Shown piece by piece: positions 11,127 to 24,217 of a DNA stretch of 64,000 nt. The stretch's first letter is position 1. Every line of letters begins with the position of its first letter. The position numbers and the translations under genes are program-made. Below the pieces are notes generated by a model. The model made no database searches. It was not told the DNA's origin and was given only the letters and a program-made list of their open reading frames with translations. Source of the stretch: Acanthochlamys bracteata (lineage: Eukaryota > Streptophyta > Magnoliopsida > Pandanales > Velloziaceae); contig CM034126.1 of NCBI GenBank assembly GCA_019914995.1, positions 12,033,001-12,097,000 on the forward strand, written 5' to 3'.

Positions 11127-14059
11127 GAAAGAATTTAAAAATTCATTTCGCTATAATTTTTTATTTAAATTTTTAATAAAATTTTATAATATTTTTAAAT
11201 TAATTTTAAAAATATAAAAAAATTTATATCGTAAAATTTTATTATTTAATTATTTTTAAAGTAAAAAAAGACTTATGTTTAACATATTTTAATATATACT
11301 TTTTTAAATTTTTTTCACTAAATACTTTTAGATATTTTTTAAAAATTGAGAGTCATGGCTTAATTTAAGCCGTTTATAAGCTCTTATAAGCATCGCATCT
11401 AAACGATTTATAATTTATTTTACTCTACAGTACTTATAAGTTCATGTAGGAATCATAAATTTTGTTGGTGTTATATAAAGTCGTCGAGTGATTATAATAC
11501 TTCGATACGCGATTGTTTTGTTCGCATAAATAAATATAATTAAGGTATGAGCTAAATTATTTGTTCTAAAAGGTTTCTTGGTTTCTAATTAATAATTTGA
11601 TTAATTATCTAGTTGAATATGTCTTTGTCTATAATGGTCTACAAATTTTTTCTTTTTTCTTTGAAGAAAAATAACGCATAACATAAGGTAATTAACTTTT
11701 GAAAATTTGAGCGCATGCAAGTTGACTTTTGCAACATACATACAAAAAAATTTGTAATCTTGTCTACTGTAGTATACAAAGGAATCTTAATATCTAAAGG
11801 AAAAAAACCCATTTTAGAATGTTGTTTTTTTGCATCCGAAATATTTTTTATTTAAAAAAAAAAATCACTTTTAAATAATTATCTATATTTTTATAACTTT
11901 TTATAATTCACTTCTTAAAAATTAATTTTAAAATTATTTTATAGAAAATTACTTTTCGTAAACAACAAACCAAAAAAGATTTTGTGTATTACTCAAAGAA
12001 TTAAGATGAATAAATAAACTTTAAGCGTGTTACGAATAATTTACTAAAATAATTTTGTTTGAATTAGTTAAGCTATTTTTATGACTTTAAGTATTATATT
12101 ATTAGCTACAAAACTTGCAGAAGTTGTTAAAAATTTTCTATTGAATGAGTTATGTGATAATGACGGTATATATAGTTATTTCTTAGTAATGAAATATCAT
12201 GTTCGTGGAACCTTTCTTAAATAAAATTTTGGACCTGATTAAACTTAATGTGGTTACCTAAACTTGAAATTGTCAGTTTAATTCAGTCTAGTTTAATCAA
12301 TTAGGACACATTTACTTGTGCTAAAATAAAACAAAAGGAATTTTTTAAATAAATAATAAAAAATATGTTAACAAATAAATTATAAATATAATATAGAATT
12401 TATTCAAATTAATTTTTATTAATTATGGGTAAAATAAAGACGGGCTAATTAAAATATTTTTAAAAAATTTAGAGTAAAGTAATATATATATACACATAAG
12501 AGTTCAATTTTATAAGATAATTAAAATAATTAAGTACAAGAGTGTAAAATGTATATTAAATATCTGCATTCGTATTAATGCTTAAATAATAAGCCGGGGA
12601 TATTTAACAACACGATTAAGGTCAAATTTTAGCTAATAAAATAATAAACAAACATATTTATTGTTTCATTGTATTTTATTGCATTTTGTAATCTAAAATG
12701 CTCTCTAGATCTATGCATATGAAAATTTTTCATATTGAACTCTCTACTTTATTGAAAATTGTATCATAAATTCATGAGTAAATAGTACTTTTTTTAATCT
12801 AAATTTCAGAAGATTCTTTCTTTTGAAATCATATATTAAAAAATAAAAAATGGGCGATGTCATCGATGAGCGAAATTAGTAAAAATTAAGGTTGTTTATT
12901 AATATGGAATTTTCAACTTGTTGAATGAAATAGCACAGAAATGTTTGAAGTAGACTTCTACGGCTGATGCTTTTGCAGTGATTGAATTAGCTGATTAAGT
13001 TTTCTATTATCTATTATATCATTTTCATCAATGAGACAAATAGCAATGGCGAGCAAAAAAGAAACTTCTGATTTTTCTTTTTTGAACTTTTAGAAGAAAC
13101 AATTTTTAAACAAAACAATTCAATAGTAAAAATCCAATTGTCTTCATAAGAGTTTTGATCGGTTAGAGTTCTTACCATAACCTATCACCTATTTAGGACA
13201 AAAATCTTCAAATATTAACGAAGCAATTATATACAGTTTTGAGTCTAATCATTTATTGAAGATCATATATATATGTTTGATATTTATTGTAAAATAATTG
13301 ATGGTTTTATGTTGTTGAACAGAATATTTGACGTTTATTTTTGAATGAGTTCTCAGTTGAGAATAAAGTATTTTTTTATAGAAGTGAATATTTAAAAACT
13401 TTCTAATTGAAGGAAAGAACAAAGTTAAATTTAACGCTAGAAGCAAGATAATACACTAATATGTGCATCAATTATCACGTAGAAATATTTATAAAACACA
13501 AGTAACTAAAATATGGGAAATCCTCGAACTCTCAAACAAGTGAACAACTACTAAAAAAATTTCATCACACATGAACCTGAATCTTAGTGGACTTAAATAG
13601 TGCTAGATTTTGTATAAGAAAGCTACTAAAACTTAAAAGGCACAAACTTCTATAAAAACGAGAAATTCCATACTACTGTATTAAGCTGTAATTGACTAAA
13701 GAAAGAAAACACAAGTCCATTAACTAAAATATTCACTGTGCACTCTATGCTCTGCGAAGTCAAGTCTAAAGCAGGGTGCACATTTCAAATTTCTAAAATT
13801 TTAAGTTTTCTGTCAAAATTAAAATCTTAAATATTTTACATGTTTTAAAACTATAAAAATTTAAAACTTCACTTACGTGTGAATCTCTTCTAAGAATAAT
13901 TAAACTATATTTTAATCTATTTATAATATACAAAAATTAAACTATATTTTTAATTATTCTAAAAATAATTTAAATATAAAATTTTATTTTAATTTTAAAT
14001 TTAGCCTATTTAAAAAAATATTTTTTTATTTTTAGTTTTCGCGGCTGTAATATTATTTC
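11127..14059. other. Gene-free AT-rich region
   Basis: Nothing coding, no RNA gene and no complete element recognised in almost 3 kb. Short reading frames here (for example 13249-13446) are A/T-rich and look accidental. A decayed element with GTTGTTTTTTTGCATCC and AACAACAAACC ends lies near 11820-11975. Confidence 0.5.
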
Positions 14060-14285
14060 AGAATGTTTGAAAATGCTTATAAAATAAAATTTTTTAAAAT
14101 AAAAAATATTTTTATTATTTTTAAGAAATAAATTTTATTTATTTTATTTACAAAAAATAATAAAAATATATAATAAAAAAATTTTATTACGTTAAATTTT
14201 TTATATTTTTTAAATTTTTAAATAAAATTTTTAAATATTTATAAAATATATATTAAAAAATATAAAATTAAAAATTAAAAAATTT
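14060..14285. repeat. AT-rich dispersed element, family A, copy 4
   Basis: Starts AATGTTTGAAAATGCTTATA and contains every inner block of the family. It ends about 318 bases above the ARM-repeat gene's ATG, so the core promoter of that gene must lie in or right beside it. Confidence 0.6.
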
Positions 14286-14429
14286 TATTGAAGAAAAGCA
14301 ATCCCGAACCGTCGCTCATTCCACTGCCCATCTCTGTTCCTTTCAAAAACCGTAAACTCCATCAGGTCCAACCTGACCCGGCCCGTTTTTCACCGCCGGC
14401 CACATATTCTTCCATAATCTCTTTTCTTC

Positions 14430-14482
14430 CACGTGCATCACCCTCTCTCTTTTCTGCGGGCTGCGGCTCTCCTTCGCACGTG
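14430..14482 (+). promoter_or_regulatory. Two CACGTG (G-box) motifs in the leader of the ARM-repeat gene
   Basis: CCACGTGCAT at about 14430 and CGCACGTGCTCC at about 14476, in the C/T-rich stretch 120-175 bases above the ATG. CACGTG is the core bound by bHLH and bZIP factors in plants; use here is inferred. Confidence 0.4.
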
Positions 14483-14603
14483 CTCCTGCTTCCTTCCCTT
14501 CCTTTATTTTCTCTCTTCTTCTGTGTTCTTCATTCAAACTTCGCACCTTCTCTTCTTCTTCAAAATTTCTTGTTGTTGTTTAGAGTGATTCGGATTTATT
14601 TTC

Positions 14604-15801
14604 ATGGGACGTACCTTCAGTAACAGGAGCAGCGGAGATTTTTCCGGTGCCTTCAGCGATTGTACAAGCGACAATTCCGGTGAATTCTCGCCGCCATCAC
14701 CAAACTCTTCAACTTCTTCTACCAGCGCTGCGCTTCACCGCATGATTCTAACCGGCGCCGCCGACGCCGATTACTCTGATGAATCAATACTCTCTCTCGT
14801 TGATACTCTCACCTCTTCTTCTTCTTCTACCGATTTGCTTCGCTCCGCTGCTATGCAACTTCGCTTGCTCGCAAAACACAGCCAGGAAAACCGTCTACGG
14901 ATAGCTCGTGCCGGCGCAATTCGGCCGCTAGTTACTTTGATTTCGCATTCCGATCCATCAGTGCAAGAGCATGGCGTCACTGCCGTGCTTAATCTCTCTC
15001 TGTGTGATGAGAACAAAGGACCTATTGCTTCAGCCGGAGCAATCAAGCCGTTGGTTCGCGCGCTAGGCACCGGCACGCCGGCTGCACGCGAGAACGCCGC
15101 TTGCGCTCTATTACGTCTCTCACAATTCGAAGAGCACAAAATCACCATCGGTCGATCCGGAGCGATTCCTTTATTAGTCTCTTTGCTTGAATCTGGCGGG
15201 GAAAGAGGGAAGAAAGACGCAATCACTGCTCTGTTTTCTCTCTGTTCAACAAAGGAGAACAAAATTCGAGCCGTGCAAGCAGGGATTGTTAGGCCGTTGC
15301 TTGAGTTTATGGCGGACTCGGAGTCAGGGCTGGTGGATAAATCTGCGTACGTATTGTTGAACGTTGTTGAGACGGCTGAGGGCAAGGAGGCGACGGTGGA
15401 GGAAGGTGGTATTCCGGTTCTCGTTGAAATTTTAGAGTCCGGTAAACAACGGCAGAAAGAATTCGCTACAGCAACTCTGCTTTTGATTTGTGAAGACAAT
15501 CCTGTTTATCGCGCTGCCATTGTTAAAGAAGGAGCCATTCCTCCGCTTGTTGAACTCTCTCAATCTGGTAGAGCTCGTGCTAAGAAGGTAAAACAACAAT
15601 TTAAACACCCTGCACTCTTTTTTTTTTTCAAATGTATTTCATGTTTATTTCCATTAACTTGTTAAATTTGTTTGATTAAAGGATTGAATTGATTGATTTC
15701 GGTCATTAATGTAGGCAGAGGCATTGTTGAAATTGCTCCGGCAGCCGAGAATGGCGGCGGCGAGAACGGCGGCGGAAGAAGAGGGGATAGAACAAGAGTA
15801 G
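14604..15801 (+). CDS. ARM-repeat protein (plant PUB-ARM-like, no U-box), 356 aa
   Basis: Two exons: 14604-15587 and 15715-15801, joined in phase 0 (AAG|GTAAAA ... AATGTAG|GCAGAG). After a Ser-rich N-terminus (about residues 1-50: RSSGDFSGAFSDCTSDNSGE), residues of about 70-330 are a run of armadillo repeats. Typical turns are GAIRPLVTLISHSDPSVQEH, GAIKPLVRALGTGTP, GAIPLLVSLLES, GGIPVLVEILESG and EGAIPPLVELSQSG. The second exon adds EALLKLLRQPRM and a stop. Length and layout match the Arabidopsis ARM-only proteins annotated as U-box 4-like; no U-box is present, so direct E3 ligase activity is not expected. ARM repeats form a protein-binding superhelix. The ATG is the first in frame after a C/T-rich leader. 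Partner and pathway are not readable from sequence. Confidence 0.95.
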
Positions 15802-16410
15802 GAAGAAAGAAAGGGAACGAGATGCGCGCTTGTCGTGTGTACATAAAGCCTACCTCAATTCCAGTGAATGAAAGCGTATATATATTTGGTTTTAATTTCT
15901 TTGTCTTCGCTTAAGAAAACAAAACAAAAAGAAAGCTTGCTTTGTCCCTTAGTTAAATTAATCGGGGGGAAAATTGTGTGTATAGAAATTGAAATTAGTG
16001 TTTGTAGTGTTGGTTTTTATTCGGCAATGAAAATTTTAAAAAATCACATGGTTGTCTGTCTTCTGCATTGAATCTCATTAAGATCAGATCAAATTTCAGT
16101 AACATGTTGGATTGGGGACTTCTTTTAAGTTGATGACATTTGTTTGGTGTTGGCTGGATAATATGATTGTGGTCGGTGGGAAAAGGTGATTGTTGCATGT
16201 GATAATTAGCACTTGCTACTTAGCAAGGTTTCCAGAAACAAAAAGTGCTATTGGCTACAAGCCTCTCTAATAACTAGTGTTTTCTCATCCCTGCTGCTGC
16301 TAGAATCACCAAATATGTTTTTCAATGATTAGCTTCTAACAAGTGTTGCTACTTTGCTACTCTTCAGGGGGTTTTTGGCTGTGAATGAGATTGCAGTTTG
16401 TTGATATGGC
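15802..16410 (+). other. 3' untranslated region and flank of the ARM-repeat gene
   Basis: No coding signal. Short frames at 15868-16071 are in A/T-rich sequence and not credible. Confidence 0.4.
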
Positions 16411-16541
16411 CTTGTTGACATAGTAGTACTAGGTAAATCCTCATACTCTTCAAAGCCTCTCCTTCAATTCAAAGCCTATCCTTTCCTTGTTGACCTAGTA
16501 GTACTTGGTCAATCCTCATAATCATTCAAATCCTCTCCTTT
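16411..16541. repeat. Local tandem duplication, period about 76 bp
   Basis: CCTTGTTGAC(A/C)TAGTAGTACT at 16411 recurs at 16487, followed in both copies by (A/T)GGT(A/C)AATCCTCATA and later CCTCTCC. Diverged, non-coding. Confidence 0.6.
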
Positions 16542-16890
16542 TAGGTCCACGCTGTTCTTCTTCTCATGGAAAAGGAGTTGTATATGATTTTTGCTACTTC
16601 GAAACAAGCTCTTATTGTAGCTGTAAATCTTCTCCTCTTTCTGCATAATGATTGTTCGTCCATTGGATCTTGTGTTTATAGGCATATAAGACCTAGCTAG
16701 AGTTGGTTCGATTCAAGACGGCCCTAGTGAGAGTAAGGCATTGTGTACGGCGAGTGAGTGAGGGTTAGATCACAAACATCTCATGTGGTCCGTTCTGTTG
16801 CAAGATCAAATGAAAATCTTAGTTCATTGACAGGTTCCGAAGTTCATTTTAAGTTTCTGAAAGAAATATTTTAATTAAACAAACCAAAAA

Positions 16891-16958
16891 AATAAACACT
16901 GTACTGTCCATGAGGGCTAGCTTTCTCTGCAGCAAAATAAACACTGTACTGTCCATGA
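16891..16958. repeat. Short direct repeat, 23 bp with 45-bp period
   Basis: AATAAACACTGTACTGTCCA occurs identically at 16891 and 16936. Confidence 0.8.
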
Positions 16959-16959
16959 A

Positions 16960-17200
16960 GTTGTTTTTAATGTCTTTGTAAAATTTTTAGAAAAATTTTA
17001 CTTAATTTTTTAGTTAAAATTTTTAAATATATTTTTATTAAGTATTTTGAGAATTTATTAAAATTTAAAATTTATGAAAAATTTTATTTAGTGAAATATT
17101 ATTATTATTATTATTTAGATAAAAACAAATTTTATTTTTCAAAAATAATATTTTTTTAAAAAAATTATTTCAAAAGTTTTTCTAAACGTTTCCTAAGTTT
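16960..17200. repeat. AT-rich dispersed element, family A, copy 5 (diverged)
   Basis: A/T blocks AAATTTTTAGTTAAAATTTT-like and TTTCAAAAGTTTTTCTAAACG near the ends resemble the family but with more change. Confidence 0.35.
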
Positions 17201-19334
17201 TACTAAAGTAAAAACAAAATTTTTTTTTTTGAAAAATGGACTAAATTTCAAATGCACTAAATTTCAGAGACTGAGTGACAATAATCGAATGGAATAAAAT
17301 CGTAATCCAAGTGCTACAACATCGATCATTTAATAAATATAAATGTAGAATGCATTATCTTAGCCGATTTAGGGTGTGCTTTGTTATTCTTACAATTCAT
17401 TTTATTCTACTAAAAGATATTTCTGATTCATTTTCAACTAGATAAAATTTACGTACAATTATTTTTAATTTATTTTTTCTTATAAAATACACAAAAATTA
17501 AATTCACATTTAATAATACTATTATAATCATTTTATTTTAATAATTTATTTCTAAATAATTCACTTTTAACTTAAAAAATATACGTTAAACTCAGTCCTG
17601 TCAACTCGAGCACTAACCCAATTAAAAAGAGTTCGAGTATTATCTAAAAGAAATCCTTTAATTAAATTCATACAGATGGCAAGATGTCTACTAACATTTT
17701 CTTATTTCAGAAACACGCCATATATCATATTCGAGAAAAATGAACCACTTTCAATGTTGTCTGCTGAAAGTTAGAAATTTGAAAATGAAATTTGCGGAAC
17801 CCAAGTGCTGCTGAAATTAATAGACACTTCTGTATTCTTCTTTCTTCTGTATAAACTATCGTTTTTGTAAGATACCATTCGACCATTTGAATTTTTTTTT
17901 CGGTTTATGTATTAATCTTGTTGATATATATTCTAGAAGAATAATTATTTTGTATAAACATCATCACCAAACCATTTGTTATGACCAGTGTAGCCAAAAT
18001 ATAGTTTTTGAAAGCGATAGTGAACCTGAAAGCCGATCTTTCTTGGCTTCTCTTATTTGCATTCTCATATTCTCCATATTCTCTTCATATGAAATTCAAT
18101 GAAACAACTATGACTATTTAATTAACTTTACACGCTTTGTTTTTTTTAAAAAGAAATTATTTGAATGTTGCTTGGACGAGGTTAGTATAGCTACCGAGAA
18201 TATCTTCAAAGAATAAAGAAACACGTGAAAGCACCAACAGAGAAACTGTTCAGGTGATCTTCGATTCAGATGGATACATTTGCAGTAGAAAGTTTGTTTT
18301 CTTGTTTAGCCATAATGTTCCAGTAGAACCTAAAATGAATACATGAATCTTATAAAGAAACAAAATCGAATCAAAGTTTTCTGATAGAGAAATTGATTGT
18401 TACAGCTTACCTATATATACCTTTACCATGAGTCCATGATATGCAAAGGGAGTGAAGAGGTAAAACTGAGCTGTCTACATAAGGAAAATTAATTTTAGGT
18501 TTTATAGAGAGAAGAAAACATTCAGGCCTAAAAATCTATTAAATCTGATGATTGTTGTTAAGTGGAAATTTGACATATATCATTATTATGTATAAAACTC
18601 TTTTTTTATGTTAAATTAAAGACAAAAACTGTTCTTTTACTGAATTTGATTTCTACACGAAGCTCTTTCTAGAGAAAACAATGACGAGATATTTTGAAAA
18701 ACTGCAACTTTGCGAAGAAACTAAAAGTTCAAATTAAGAAGAGAAGCAAATCTCAATAGACATGACAAGTAACTACTCCAGCTGTTAATAGTAATATAAT
18801 TGTGCAAGTTGTATCTATGTTTATAATTTATAAATTTGTTGATTTGAGAGTCGTTAGTTGTGATAACCTTCTTAAGTTAAAACATACCTCTCCTGCCAGT
18901 TCTCTTTTGATTATAATAGAATAGTTAATTATTTTTTTGAAAAATGTAAGAGAATGAGATATCTATTTGAATGAGACAAATAAGAACTTGACTTCCAAAA
19001 ATCTCACTAGAAGATTATTAATTACAAAATGAATAAAAGCAAAACTGTAAATCCAAACACAATTTGTTGAACATGATGTGCGACAAAGGATGATGCACCG
19101 ACAAAAGGATGCTGAGATGATCATTTATTAGTATTTGTATTGTATATAGAAATACGAAAATGTATGCAAGTACACGGTATAGGATAGTTATTCTTTAGTC
19201 TATTGTTTTTTTTTCACTTTTTTAGCCCAAGTTTTTACTGAAAAAAGTATTGAACCGAGTTTAATTGCTAGAGAAATTAGTGGATTACGAAATGCTTATT
19301 AAATATTTATTTATCTTATCTATTGGTTCAAACT
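17201..19334. other. Gene-free AT-rich region
   Basis: I see no gene, RNA or recognisable element. The 71-codon frame at 17887-18102 has no family resemblance or splice context. Confidence 0.45.
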
Positions 19335-19640
19335 TCAAACTCACTCCATTTAATAGCTTTGTATTATTCTCACGAGCAAGATCACGTCTCTCATCCGAGC
19401 TTATACACACGCTTCTACGGCTACTTAATTAGCTACTGCACTAGGTGCATTTCCCAAAGGGTGTCCTAAAGTTCCTCCAAAATATCCCGTAAGATTATGG
19501 TTAGGGCAGCAGGCACAAGCCAAGCATGAATACCTCCTGAAGCCACAGGCAGAAGACCTGGCATAGACCAAATCTTGAGCGAAGAAAAAGCTGATTTCTA
19601 CATCTGAGAAGCCAGTCACGAAGTCAGTTTAATGCTCTGC
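19335..19640 (-). pseudogene. rbcL: Nuclear insert of chloroplast rbcL (NUPT), decayed fragment
   Basis: The minus strand carries a piece of the C-terminal half of the RuBisCO large subunit gene. The frame reads YFGGTLGHPLGNAPSAVAN, matching the family's FGGGTLGHPWGNAPGAVAN, and is followed by a stop where Arg is expected. Further on, after a TAA where Gln is expected, GACGTGATCTTGCTCGTGAG matches the plastid gene word for word. Above it, TTCGCTCAAGATTTGGTC and GTGGCTTCAGGAGGTATTCA match the stretch around QDWVS and VASGGIH. Between these the sequence has base changes and small deletions. It cannot make protein. In plants rbcL lives in the plastid genome, so this is DNA transferred to the nucleus. 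Exact ends are uncertain by tens of bases. Confidence 0.88.
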
Positions 19641-20230
19641 ATTATTATGAGAAACAGGAACCAATGGCGCTCCTTTGTAAGCAGTTCTCCAACCAATTTA
19701 CGGAACTAGTTGAATCTAGGGTTTAACAGTAAAGAATGTTCACTGGATAATAAGGTAACCGTTCACCTTTCCAGCAAGATACAGGGTAAGATGTGAAGAA
19801 ACTTCCATTACAGACTTCTCAAAATACAAAATCTGGAAGGTTTTAGAAGACCACCAGCAATCAGCAAAGAAGAACTAGTTCTCCAAAAGCATGAACCAAA
19901 ATCAAACAGTTATCACAACTCCACTGGAAACGTTAACCTAAACAAAAGATAAATTGGTCTACCTTTACTCGGTAGCTACACTCCATCAGCATTGCGAATA
20001 ACAAAAGGAAATCACTAACATAAACAAACAGCAATTCCGTCAAATAGCAAGTGTAAGATCAACCAAAACTTCATAATAGTAGTAATAGAAATCAGACTAC
20101 ACTATCAAAATAAAGTTGCAGAAGTGCTGAAAGACAGCTTAAAAGAGGACAAAAGAGTAAAATCTGTAGAAAAGCTTCAAAGATTACTGAGTTTCAACAT
20201 CCTCCAAAAAGCTGCAATGGCCAACTCCTA

Positions 20231-22792
20231 TCAGAACACTCTGACTGGCTTTCCCATGGTGCTCTTCAGGTATAAGCACTTCACCTAAAACAGTGAAACA
20301 TATACAAATTCCTATTACATAGACCCCAAAATGGACCTAACAATTGACAAGTTGATGTCATTTGTAACAGCATAAACTACAAAAAGATCACATGGCAGGC
20401 TCTTCAATATATATTTGAAAGCAACCTTGGGTGTAATACATTACTGGCACTAGCAGTACAGATAAGCTAAGGAAGGAATCTGGAAATAGGAAACAAAATC
20501 CAGATGCATAACGCGCTCAAAATAATGACTGAATGTACAAAAGGGATTAGGAGGAACTTACATTTTGCCAATTCTTCTTCAACAAGGAAACCAGAAAGTT
20601 CACGCTCATTTGCACATTTTGGAAGATCTGCTTCTCCTCCATATCAAGATTTCCAACAGCAACACCCATGCACAGGACCTTCTTCAGTTGAAACTTCACC
20701 ATTGCTTTCGTCTCATTCACCTTAGAATCCAGGGACTCTTGATGAGTAACCAGCGTAGGGAACTTCCCTGAACACAGAAAAGAAACCAGGCCATTATAAA
20801 TACATTAACTACAGCAAACAACCATAACAAATGCCATCCAAATGACTACACAACTTGACATATAATCCTCTATTGACAACAGTGTGAATTCTAGCAGAAT
20901 ACTAACAGCTACAGTTATCGAATACTCTAATATTCAAATTGTCATTACATGAGCAAATCCTATGAACACGACATAATGTTCTTACCAGCTTTGTTGAGGC
21001 CAGGGCCCAAGAGACGAGGGATCTGCTTGATTATAGCTTCGGATGCAAGGAAAGCATGATATTTCTTGGCTAGCTTCTTTACAAGTTTCTTATTTTTGTT
21101 CATTTTCTTCAGTCCTTCAACATCCATATAGTCCAGTCCTATCTTCTCAGCCTACTTGATAGCCAAACATGAGCAAAACGAACATTAATAACAAATACGT
21201 CTCATGTAAATCAAAATAGAACAAACAATGTTATGTGGCCAACTAAAAAGTAGGCGGCTCTACACTTGAATATAGATAGCAGTCTCATCCTTCACTTACA
21301 CAGTCTCAGCTCACACATAAATCATCATTTAGTCATGCATCACTGATAAGATAAGCATAGAAAAGAACTCAAGGACAAATCATCAACCATTATTACAACT
21401 ATATAGAAAGCAAACATGGACATAATGATTTCACTGAGTGTATAAGAGCATAACTAGCATGCCCTAAACAGGTACTTCTATAAATTATAGCTTACTTCTT
21501 CAACATGCTGCGCATCACCAAGCATACAGATTTTCATTTTTGGGCGAGGAATATGAGGTAGCTTCACTGAACCACTGAAACGCTTATCCTTTTGGGGATC
21601 ATAATTTTTCAGCCCGATTTGTAGCTCAATCGTCTCAGTGAACTTGCGCTTCTTCTCCTTGGAAGCACCAACAATCTGGGAGATAGACTCCCTCAGCACA
21701 TCACTCTGCAGCTTGCTGTATTACAAATTTTCAAAAGAGCTAATGACAATAGATACTACAATAAATCTGAAGCAGAAAGTGTAGACAATCACCACAAGAA
21801 CAACGTCTATTACCGTGAAATTACCAGAAGAAAAAGAAACATATTAAGAACGCTACTGCATTGATAGTTCTATGTGACTGGGAGAGAGCAATATCTAGAT
21901 ACAAGCAGCAATGACAAAGAAAAGACGCATCAATTTTATTAAAAATAGCACGTTTTTGGAGAGAGAGAGAGGACGCTGATAAAACATCTAAGTCGTTCAC
22001 ATAATTCTTGGGAGGGGAGATGAGAAGAAAGCATATCAGCCTAGAACACCCTGTATTTTTCGCATCTCTGTACAAACATCTTAGTTTCACTTGCAAAACA
22101 AATTAATCACAGCCATATTACTTATCACAGGACTTAAGTGCTCGGTATCATTATTATCCCTCAATTCTTTCATACCAAGTTCATTTCAAACAATCTGCAT
22201 CCTAGGTGCCAAATCATCAAATTATAGACTTTCAACCAACAATACAGTAAAGTAATTCAGCATAATTCACAGTAAAGTACATCCTCCCCATAGTAGTAGC
22301 ATAATTCAGCATTTTACAAACAGAAAAAACTTCAAAAAATTACACATACAGCTAACAATTTGTATCAACAATTAACATACATTAAAATTTCATCAAGATT
22401 CAAAACTAATTAAGGTCCTTATTATTCAAAGTCCAATAGTAGTAGCAGCATAACATAGGCTACATCAAGCTCTTCATTTCCAGGAAATAAATGTACAGAT
22501 TAAGATACTTCAATGACGAAATAGATAAAAAAATCCATACGGATGGCATTCATTAACACAGATCGAAAGCAATCTTATCGAATGTCCACTTCCAAACTGC
22601 TAGCTATTTTATTTAAGAGCAGGATCTAAACCAGTGAAGTACAATAACACAGAATCGAACAAGTATCCATCTACAATAAACATGGAATAAATCCGTCGGC
22701 CAAAATTAGAAGCATGCTACATCACAGGCGATGTACCCTAAGAGAACGAGCAAAACACAAATCAAACAACTATTCATATTACCATACCTCAT
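20231..22792 (-). CDS. RPL10A: 60S ribosomal protein L10a (uL1), 216 aa
   Basis: Complete gene with five coding exons: 22792-22788, 21715-21496, 21151-20986, 20767-20562 and 20284-20231, total 651 bases including TGA. The protein starts [20 protein letters not shown]. It contains the highly conserved [58 protein letters not shown] and [16 protein letters not shown], ending [11 protein letters not shown]10a sits on the ribosomal L1 stalk, which helps release deacylated tRNA. Length equals the usual 216. The first coding exon is only five bases (ATG AG|GTATGG), a typical plant ribosomal-protein arrangement, and a further non-coding leader exon probably ends at about 22951 (GCCGCC|GTGAGT). All splice sites are GT..AG and phases agree. 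Confidence 0.97.
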
Positions 22793-22960
22793 TGCTCTGA
22801 TTGACCAGTCTCTCTTCTACTCTGCTTCCAGTCTATTAAAAGCAAATCAAGAGATAATCAGCAGTATATGACAATATATACGATTAACAAATATAGAAAA
22901 GAACTGTGGAGAATATTGATGATGAACACCGAGAGAAAGAAAGAAACTCACGGCGGCTTG

Positions 22961-22971
22961 AAAAACCCTAG
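22961..22971 (-). promoter_or_regulatory. Telo-box at the L10a 5' end
   Basis: The plus strand reads AAAAACCCTAG (AAACCCTA core), the interstitial telomere motif common in promoters and leaders of plant translation genes. It lies about 35 bases below the TATA box. Confidence 0.7.
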
Positions 22972-22999
22972 AAAGAAATGAACCTTGATCAGTCGTGCT

Positions 23000-23008
23000 T
23001 ATATATAA
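23000..23008 (-). promoter_or_regulatory. TATA box of the L10a gene
   Basis: Minus strand GTTTATATATAAGC, about 210 bases above the ATG and above the telo-box and probable leader exon. Confidence 0.6.
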
Positions 23009-23094
23009 ACAGCCAAAAGAAGGTGCGGGTCGGTGCGGTTGATAAGAAAGAAACTCCGAAACCCGTTAATTGGATTTGGGTCTATCTGCTATCA

Positions 23095-23300
23095 GATGGC
23101 CCGTTTGACTTAGTTTACGCGAAAGCAATTTTTAATTTTTAATTATATATTTTTAAATATATATTTTATGAATATTAAAAAATTTATAAAATATAAAAAA
23201 ATTTTATATAGTTAATTATCGATAAAAATATTTTTCATTTTAAAAAAATTTTACTTCTTCAAAAGCATTACAAAACACACTTCGTTTAACCCATCGGAGG
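23095..23300. repeat. AT-rich dispersed element, family A, copy 6
   Basis: Starts GGCCCGTTTGACTTAG and ends CACACTTCGTTTAAC. Inner blocks include TTAAATATATATTTTATGAA and AAATATAAAAAAATTTTATA in family order. It lies about 90 bases above the L10a TATA box. Confidence 0.6.
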
Positions 23301-24217
23301 CTTGTTTACCGGCTTCTTAAATTTCACTTATTTTTCAAACTCATTTTTAATATAAAATAAATAAAAAATTTAAAATAAATTATTTTTATTTAAAAAATTT
23401 TTAAAATTTATTTATAAAATTTACTAATAATACAAAATTTATATAAAAATTTATTTTTATTAAATATTTTTAATTTAATTTTTGAAATCATTTATTTGAA
23501 AAATAAATTTATCTCAAAATAAATAAATTCTTAGTGAATAAGATAAACCAGCACCATCCAGAGGAATAGATATCTTATAAGAACTTTTAGAAGTTGTTAT
23601 ACTAACTACTACTGCGTATTCTTTCCTCAAAAAGAAAAAAAAAGATTTTTTGTATATTTGCTATGAATTGCTAAGGATTAACGGCGTTCAAGTGATTATC
23701 TTATAATTGGCATTGATTAAATTCTGAGTGATAATATTAATAGACTTGCTTCAAGCTACTGAGCTCCTCTTTACAATTTTTTGCACTTACCAAGAAAATT
23801 CTGCAAGTAGTAGTCCTTCATAAGCTTTAAATTATGATGTATTCAAGTTGCAAAACCAATTGAAACTAAACATTACAATCACCAGATGATGGTACAAAGG
23901 AAATATACCACGAAATGAAGATCAAAAGTATACCCTTTTTGGTGCTCATTGTTGCGCTGATGCATAGATCGGTCGTATGCCCTCATGTTTCCGCCACACG
24001 GCATTTCTCTAGCTCCCAAAATTTGGATACAGAAATTTACAGATTAGCATTCGTAGAAATCCCATGTCACTCAATTTGATCAGAACCTATCACTATACGT
24101 GAACAAAAATATTTGCACTGCTTCCTTTGACGGTAGACTTTGTATTAGTAGCTACTTACTACAAGCATATCATATGTCATATCCATGTTAAAAAGTCGTA
24201 TGAGGGCCTTAGGAACT
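23301..24217. other. Intergenic between L10a and the RlmN-like gene
   Basis: AT-rich at 23330-23530; the rest (about 23800-24217) is probably the 3' untranslated region of the RlmN-like gene. Nothing else seen. Confidence 0.4.

Noticed and set aside
13249-13446. 65-codon minus-strand frame
   Set aside because: Very A/T-biased, no splice or promoter context, no recognisable protein.
14771-15499. 242-codon frame on the minus strand
   Set aside because: Exact antisense of the ARM-repeat gene; its openness follows from the sense codon bias, and it has no family resemblance.
20504-20771. Two overlapping plus-strand frames
   Set aside because: Antisense to exon 4 of the L10a gene.
21290-21345. 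Possible C/D snoRNA in an L10a intron
   Set aside because: An ATGATGA and a CTGA occur on the minus strand, but only about 16 bases apart and without terminal pairing or C'/D' spacing.
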